NCBI GenBank assembly: GCA_025330725.1
Contig: JAIWND010000017.1
Coordinates: 1-64,000 of the forward strand
Length of the DNA stretch: 64,000 nucleotides
Source: Chlamydoabsidia padenii
Taxonomy: Eukaryota; Mucoromycota; Mucoromycetes; Mucorales; Cunninghamellaceae
Direction of reading: 5' to 3'
The position numbers and the translations under genes were made by a program. The number at the start of each line of letters is the position of its first letter. Positions within the stretch are counted from its first letter, which is position 1. Below the pieces are notes generated by a model. That model worked only from the letters and a program-made list of their open reading frames with translations. It had not been told where the DNA came from and ran no database searches. This document shows, in pieces, positions 58,332 through 64,000 of this stretch.

Positions 58332-60482
58332 CTAAACAGAGACTGGAGAGGGAATACCATGCTGACCTGGATCGTTGATGGGTTTTTTACGTCGAGCAAA
58401 CGAGGTCATGCGTTGTAAAAAAGAGGATGATTGCTTCTTTGGTGTTATTGGTGATTCTATTAGTGACGATGAGACCGATTCTACAGATCCATTATTGCCA
58501 ATAATACCAATTCGAGATAATTCTTGAGCAGAGTGACTTTGTTGCATTTCGTAGTGGTAAGGATGATGTTGTTGAGGAAAATGATAAGGTTCTGCCACCG
58601 GGTAATTGAAAAGTGTTCCATCATTTAGTTTGGGCATGGAGATTGAAGGTTTTTTTTCAATGTTAGCGATACCAACCAATGTTGATGAGCGATCAGTGGT
58701 ATGCAATGCCATTTGCCGAGAGGATGTGTTACTTCCAGCCCATTCCAAATCCCCATGCCTTACAAGTTGACCTGACGGCTGTTTTTCCATTTTGTTGGGT
58801 TGAGTGCTGATAGATGATGATAATTCAGGTACTGACTTGCTTCTTCGGCGCTGAGCACGGGTGGTGGAGGTTGGTATAGTTGCTATTGATGATAATGGTG
58901 ATAATAGTGTCCCATCAAAGTTATACAGTGTTAGAGCCTCTGCTGGAGTGATATTCGAAGTGATGATTCTATGTGGTGAAGGCAACGTCGGCAAAAAAGG
59001 AGCAACATCGACGCCAGTGTGTGGTAAAGTTGGCACGCTGACTTTGGGTGATGGTATAGCCGGAAATGGTGTGGTGATTGCATTATATGGTGATGTAGTG
59101 GTGTCTATATCCATGAAGCTTGTTGTAGATGATACTTCGGTTGGCAAAGTAGATTCATGCCGATGATCCAATGGAAGAGCAATATCGGGATTTAAACGTT
59201 TCTTTCCAAACATAGACACCAATTTCCGAATAGACTTTTTCTTGGACAATGATGGTTTTCGACCCTGCATATCCGTCTTTGAAGATACGTTTGCTGCAAA
59301 ATGAGAGCTATCTGCTATTGATGTTGGTGCTGGTGCTGATATTGGTGCTGGTAAAGCTGGTGGTATTAGTAACTGCTGTTGATAAGCCTTGTATTTCAAT
59401 GATGAGGATCGGGCGGGTGACAATGAGCTACTAATCCGCCTGTTTGATAAAAGATGATTGTTACTATTGGAGAGAGAAGAAGTGCGCTTGTTGGCCTTGA
59501 CCACATAAGAATGACCATCATGACCATCCACCTGGAATGATTCAAAGGCAGGAATAAGGCACATGAAAGAATCCACAGACGATCTACGTTGTTGCTTTTC
59601 GGTAATATAGGTAAGTTGAGGAAGTTGTGGCGCCGGGGTAGAGTTGATATCCAATGTGATGTCCACCTTGAACTCCATATCAAAGAGATTCACCAATTCA
59701 CCGGCGAAATGTTGAGAAGCCATTGCAAAAGAAGATAATCCAGTATCGCATGTCCAACTTATCCGCTGCTGGTTTAACCTAAACCCTTTCCGACTGCCCG
59801 TGGTATCTTGTCGCGACATTGATGACTGTGGAGGTGATGATGGTGGAGGTGGAGGTGGCGTAAAGTAAAATGGGGAAACAAGTGTTGGGCAGCTGGTCGA
59901 ATGAACGCTGTCTAAAGTGTTTTTGTTAGCTAGTTGTTGCCCAAGTGTGCTTGTTTCAATTGCGTGCTGAGTTTGTTGTTGATCCATTTGTTGGTAAGAT
60001 AGTATGCTGGTAGCTTGTCCTGAATCCACCTTTGTTAGCTTGAGTGAATCCATTATCCGTATGTATTCTGACAATATAGTTTCCAAATCTTCTTGAGTCA
60101 TATCAATTTCATCCAACGATCTACATTATCATAAACGGTCATAGTTAGTTTATATCCTTAGAGGTGTCCCAATACACATTCCAACTTACTCGAGAGTGAA
60201 GAATTCCCAACGAGTCATTCCGTCCAACCATTCAATTGGAGTACCACCGTATATGTGTTGAATAGCGTTCTTTATTACTGCTGTTTTTCGAAGAGAGTGG
60301 ATATCAGGAGGTGCAAAAGTGAGCTGAGCAAGTTTGTAGTTGGATATGGCAGCGAGTAGTTTAAGCGCGCTTGGTTCTTGGTTTAATCGTTGTAACTGTA
60401 ATGTGGTACCCTGGTGAGCATCTTGCTCATTCGGTGGTGTTATTAGGCTGTTCGTATATGGTATCTTTTGTAGTGGTGGCAT
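58332..60482 (-). CDS. Uncharacterised Pro/Ser-rich protein, 693 residues
   Basis: Two exons (60482-60190, 60120-58332) give 693 residues. The N-terminal region looks ordered: LNQEPSALKLLAAISNYKLAQ, SLRKTAVIKNAIQHIYGGTPIEWLDGMTRWEFF and DEIDMTQEDLETILSEYIRIMDSL. The remainder is low complexity: a PPPPPP run with SSPPQSS, GFRLNQQRISWTCDTG, and basic clusters KKSIRKLVSMFGKKRLN and RMTSFARRKKP that could bind membrane phosphoinositides or act as nuclear signals. I do not recognise the family. Upstream TCT repeats are in frame, but the first true ATG is 60482. It lies between the p24 gene and importin-13, same strand as both. Confidence 0.8.
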
Positions 60483-60664
60483 AATTAGGGTTAATGGAGA
60501 AGAAGAAGAAGACAAAAGAGAAAGAGCTCAAAAAAAAAAAAAAAAAAAAAAAAAAAAGATAAAGCAAAAGTGGGGCCGTTTTTAATCAGCGACAAACAAT
60601 GGTTACACGAGGTTTTTATTCATTATCATCATATCGTACACTATAATCTAACTACATCAAAGTT
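60483..60664. promoter_or_regulatory. Promoter region of the Pro/Ser-rich gene
   Basis: Short spacer between the importin-13 stop and the next minus-strand start, with an A tract at 60531-60557 and no clear copy of the recurrent motif. Confidence 0.4.
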
Positions 60665-62319
60665 CTATAAACCACCAAATGCTGTATTCCCTAGACCACG
60701 GCATTTCTTTGAGAATTCGTTGGTGTATTCCTTGAAGCGCTTGAGTGACCGGTGCCTATGGAAGAAGAGTGAGTTAATATACAGATGAATGGATGACCCT
60801 GTTCTTCTTTGCTTCTCTTCTTACCCTAAAATGCCTTTCATGAATGTATCCTTGTCGTCCCTGGTGACCAAACTTGAAGGGAATCCATCCTAAAAAGCCA
60901 TTATAAAATGTTAAACGAAGACCAATTAGTAACGACCTTCTATTTAAATATGATTCGTATACAATCATCATTCCCAACATGTTTCTATCCCACACCCCTG
61001 ATTAATTTACGTGAGATAATAAGATCTGTAACCATTGCCTACAGAGTTCCAAGTTCCGCCCGGTTAACTTGTACAAAACATCCACCAATGGCTTGGAGAA
61101 GGAGCGTGGAACACGGCCTCCTATACCCTAATGAAGTGATGTGACACCAAATAGAGATGTTAGATTGCAGATCAAGTGGTAATTTTCCATTATTTTCATC
61201 ATTTACCATTAATAACTGTTCCATGATCTTTAACCCGTGAGTTACAATCACCAAGTTCATTATTTCAGTAATCTTGATATCCCGCTGGTAGTCTTGAGAA
61301 ACAAATTCCGCCTATGTATGTTATAATCATGTTTACTATCTACAATTCCTATTAATGCAATTTTCCCATTTTCTTTTCGTGTTACCATAAAGTTTAATGC
61401 AGCTTTCAATGCCAAACGTTCCTGTAAACCCATGCCAGCAATACTGAATTGGAAGATGGTGTTCAGAATGTTCGGATCAACTTGATACAGCACCATAGGA
61501 GATCTTTGGATTATCTAAAAATATTAAAGATATAAAAAGGTCAAATGAGTGAGTATACACCTGATATAAAACATCGTCTTTTAAAAGAAACTGACCCTGG
61601 ATAGGAGGTTAAAGTAGCTGTGCACTATATCAGGATGTTCTTCCATATCTAATAATCAAAAAAAGGGGTGCATGTTAGTATACCTAATTTGTTTTCCGTT
61701 CCCCCCCCCTTCAAGTTACATACCTTCCGGTCGGCTAATAAACTTAAATGTTTTCTCGGTCAAGCTGGAGAGTAAATCGCGCAACATTAGTATATTATGT
61801 TCTTGACCACCATAAACTGTCATGACAAGAGAAGTTGTGTCTAACCAAGTGGCAAATCCAGATGTTTGATAACCAGTATCAATAAGTGCAATCAGTTCGT
61901 CAAAAGGAAGTGCCAGTAATGCATTTGTCGAGCGCATGCCTGCTTCTAAGAATTGTGACAAGACCTACAATAAATAAGGTGTTAATTAGTTACATACCAT
62001 CAATTTTACTTTATAATTACCTTCATGACCTCTTCATCGTTACTCCATAAACTTGCAATGCGTCGGATAGTGTCACCAATAGCAGCTGTCATTTGCGCAA
62101 ATCCATCCACATTTATGTACATAGCTGTAAGTTGCCCACTAGCAAAGAGATCATAACCATTAGATCTTGCAGTTAATGTTTGGTAATCATCGGTCGGTGC
62201 TTGAATCCCACGGCAACAGGCTGAGAGGTTTTGTAGTTGTGATAATACAGCATCACGGGCAGTAACAGGATCTTGTACCAGGGATGTCCCGAGTTCTTGT
62301 AAGATACCACCAGTCAAAA

Positions 62320-62359
<40 letters not shown>

Positions 62360-63966
62360 CAAGTTTTAATGATGGAAGAGAGTTTATCGATACGATGATT
62401 ATCTTTCATTACCATAAGTGGGCCCATTAAACGATCCTGTGGTAAGACTTGAATGACAGCTGCGACAGATTCAACAACTTTATGCATCACGTTTGCCTAT
62501 CATAAAAAAATGAGGAGAACTTTGTTTAGTTATTAATAGTAATGAGTGGGACTTTTTTTTTTTTTTCCTTTTCCTTTACGCGTACTTACCTCTATTCTTG
62601 ATGCAGCAGTATTACCGTAAACAAGCATCAAGCTATCCAAGTCATCAATCAATGATCCTCGGCAAGTGTCGCATATGAGAGCAAAGGAGGAGGCAGCACA
62701 TAATGCCAGCTTTGGGGCACCGAGACAAGGCACAATGTAATTCATGGTTGGTACCAAGAATTGAGAATGTCCCTTTAACCATTCCGAAAGAGACCCTAAA
62801 CAAAGTTAGTATAAAAAGCAAAGTATATAGAGTAAGATTATCTTGTGTTGTTTTTTTAATGGCACTTACCAATCAGTGACAGGGCAGTGTTCTGTAATCG
62901 AATGTTGTTTAAGGATGGTAGTCTACCCAATATTTCAGGACCAAACAGCTTTGCTACATGTTCATTTTCGTCGGCGGGGATTTCTTCAGATACGCTTTTA
63001 AGACAAAAGAGTGTTGCTTCCAAGTCCAGACATGGTGATGCAATCGTATCCCATCGAGTCAGAATAGTGAACACATGTTCAAATAAGACAGCCAGCATTT
63101 CACCGCGCAAGACATAGTATGAGTTGATGATAGTATCCCCCAGATCACGCCGACATATCCGAAATTTGTCTTGAAGATCTAATGTACATATATATATTAA
63201 AAGAAGAATTAGACAAACATCAGAGTACACGTTTTTACTATAAAATGATCGTGGTTATCTTTTATTACTTTACCTTTTGTCCATGATCGCCATACTTCAT
63301 CTTCAGGGAATATAGCCTTTTGCTTGATCACTGTCACCAATTGCTGATAGAGGACAGTTGCTGTTTCACCACAATGTTGAATCCATAGAATTTGTTCATT
63401 TGATGTATTTGCGTCCAGAGATACATCATCATCACCATCTCGAGAAGCAGAATTATATCGTCTGATAGGAATGATACCTTCGTCAAAGAGAGTCTCTTGA
63501 AGGACATACCAAAAGTTGAGAGGGATTTCGCTGATTTCTTGGTCGGCAGGGTAGTATCCATGGAAAGCTGTCAGTTGCATAATCATATCCATCAAGTATC
63601 GAATATCTGGTCTTGCCAATTGTAGAGCCACAAAGTCAGTAAACGTTTCACCAAAGGTCGTAAAAAGCTTTGCAAGCGGTCGCCCGAGATCTTCGTCTTC
63701 ATCTAGAAGAAGAAGAAGACAACGTTAGTTATAAACAGCCTTGTTACATTAGCTCCTTGTTGTTGTGGGTATTACCTTTGATACAATCTTCAAATTTCTT
63801 TTTCATTCCATCACTTGTGAAGCATGATAAGAGACCATCCCGAAAAGAGTTGTATACTGCCCAAGAAGATTGTTGCATCCCTTCAAGTAAGACATCCGCC
63901 GCAGTTTCGAATATTTCATCATTGGCCAAAAGTATCATTGTTTGCTGTAACAGTGGGGACGCCAAT
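60665..63966 (-). CDS. IPO13: Importin-13-type karyopherin (Kap122/Pdr6-like), C-terminal part, 5' end outside window
   Basis: Importin-beta superfamily nuclear transport receptor. Thirteen exons seen (63966-63776, 63702-63274, 63178-62870, 62795-62590, 62496-62413, 62320-62021, 61964-61724, 61648-61596, 61514-61386, 61311-61207, 61127-61011, 60889-60825, 60755-60665) encode the last 772 residues; the upstream intron (from 63967, with TATACTAAC branch) runs to the window edge. Segments match importin-13 in order: PLNFWYVLQETLF, FRICRRDLGDTIINSYYVL, GSLSEWLKGHSQFLVP, EEHPDIVHSYFNLLSR, GIGGRVPRSFSKPLVDVLYKL, and DDKDTFMKGILGHRSLKRFKEYTNEFSKKCRGL at the end. One donor is GTCAGT rather than GTAAG-like. 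An intron holds a TA microsatellite near 62322-62357. Confidence 0.92.
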
Positions 63967-64000
63967 CTAGTAAATAAAACCGGTTAGTATACCCTTCGTT

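Overview
The window is nuclear DNA from a filamentous fungus. Most genes are broken by short introns, usually 45-90 nt, with GTAAGT-like donors and CTAAY-like branch points. Intergenic spacers are AT-rich with long A/T homopolymers. The gene set mixes fungal markers (a Zn2Cys6 regulator, an F-BAR/RhoGAP of Rgd1 type, Fur1, Dbp10, V-ATPase subunit F) with a respiratory complex I subunit and Sde2, which Saccharomyces lacks. The overall look suggests an early-diverging lineage such as Mucoromycota; that placement is an inference from style and gene content, not a search result. Exon structures were assembled by hand, and for each multi-exon gene the exon lengths and phases sum to a whole number of codons.

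Layout. 0.3-16.7 kb is dense housekeeping: DBP10 helicase (-), F-BAR RhoGAP (+), uracil phosphoribosyltransferase (-), proteasome ATPase Rpt6 (+), a Tim17/22/23-like membrane protein (-) and an insulin-degrading-enzyme-type M16 peptidase (+). 17.1-23.7 kb is a young rearranged island: a 1.26-kb inverted duplication carrying tRNA-Glu(UUC) in both arms, with one arm split by a 1.76-kb non-coding LTR element with identical 258-bp LTRs. 23.7-27.0 kb is a 3-kb stretch without a firm gene; it holds one copy of a diverged dispersed repeat (second copy at 39.9-40.2 kb, opposite strand) and several promoter-like motifs.

27.0-48.2 kb returns to genes: V-ATPase subunit F, two poorly characterised disordered proteins, a tetraspanin-like protein, a Zn2Cys6 factor, a circularly permuted nucleolar GTPase (GNL3/Grn1), a CMD/AhpD-like protein, Sde2, Nap1, a one-finger C2H2 protein, a DUF4396-like protein and the twin-CX9C complex I subunit NDUFS5. 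48.5-64.0 kb is almost all minus strand: a 2610-residue protein (UNC80-like is my best but unproven guess), a p24 cargo receptor, an uncharacterised Pro/Ser-rich protein and the C-terminal 772 residues of an importin-13-type karyopherin that runs off the right edge.

Working together, many genes belong to ribosome biogenesis (Dbp10, GNL3), proteostasis (Rpt6, Ste23), nuclear transport and chromatin (importin-13, Nap1, Sde2) and membrane/mitochondrial functions (p24, Vma7, NDUFS5, Tim17-like). A recurrent element close to CGGGATTTRAA (either strand) sits about 80-140 bp upstream of many of these start codons and is the most general regulatory pattern I found.
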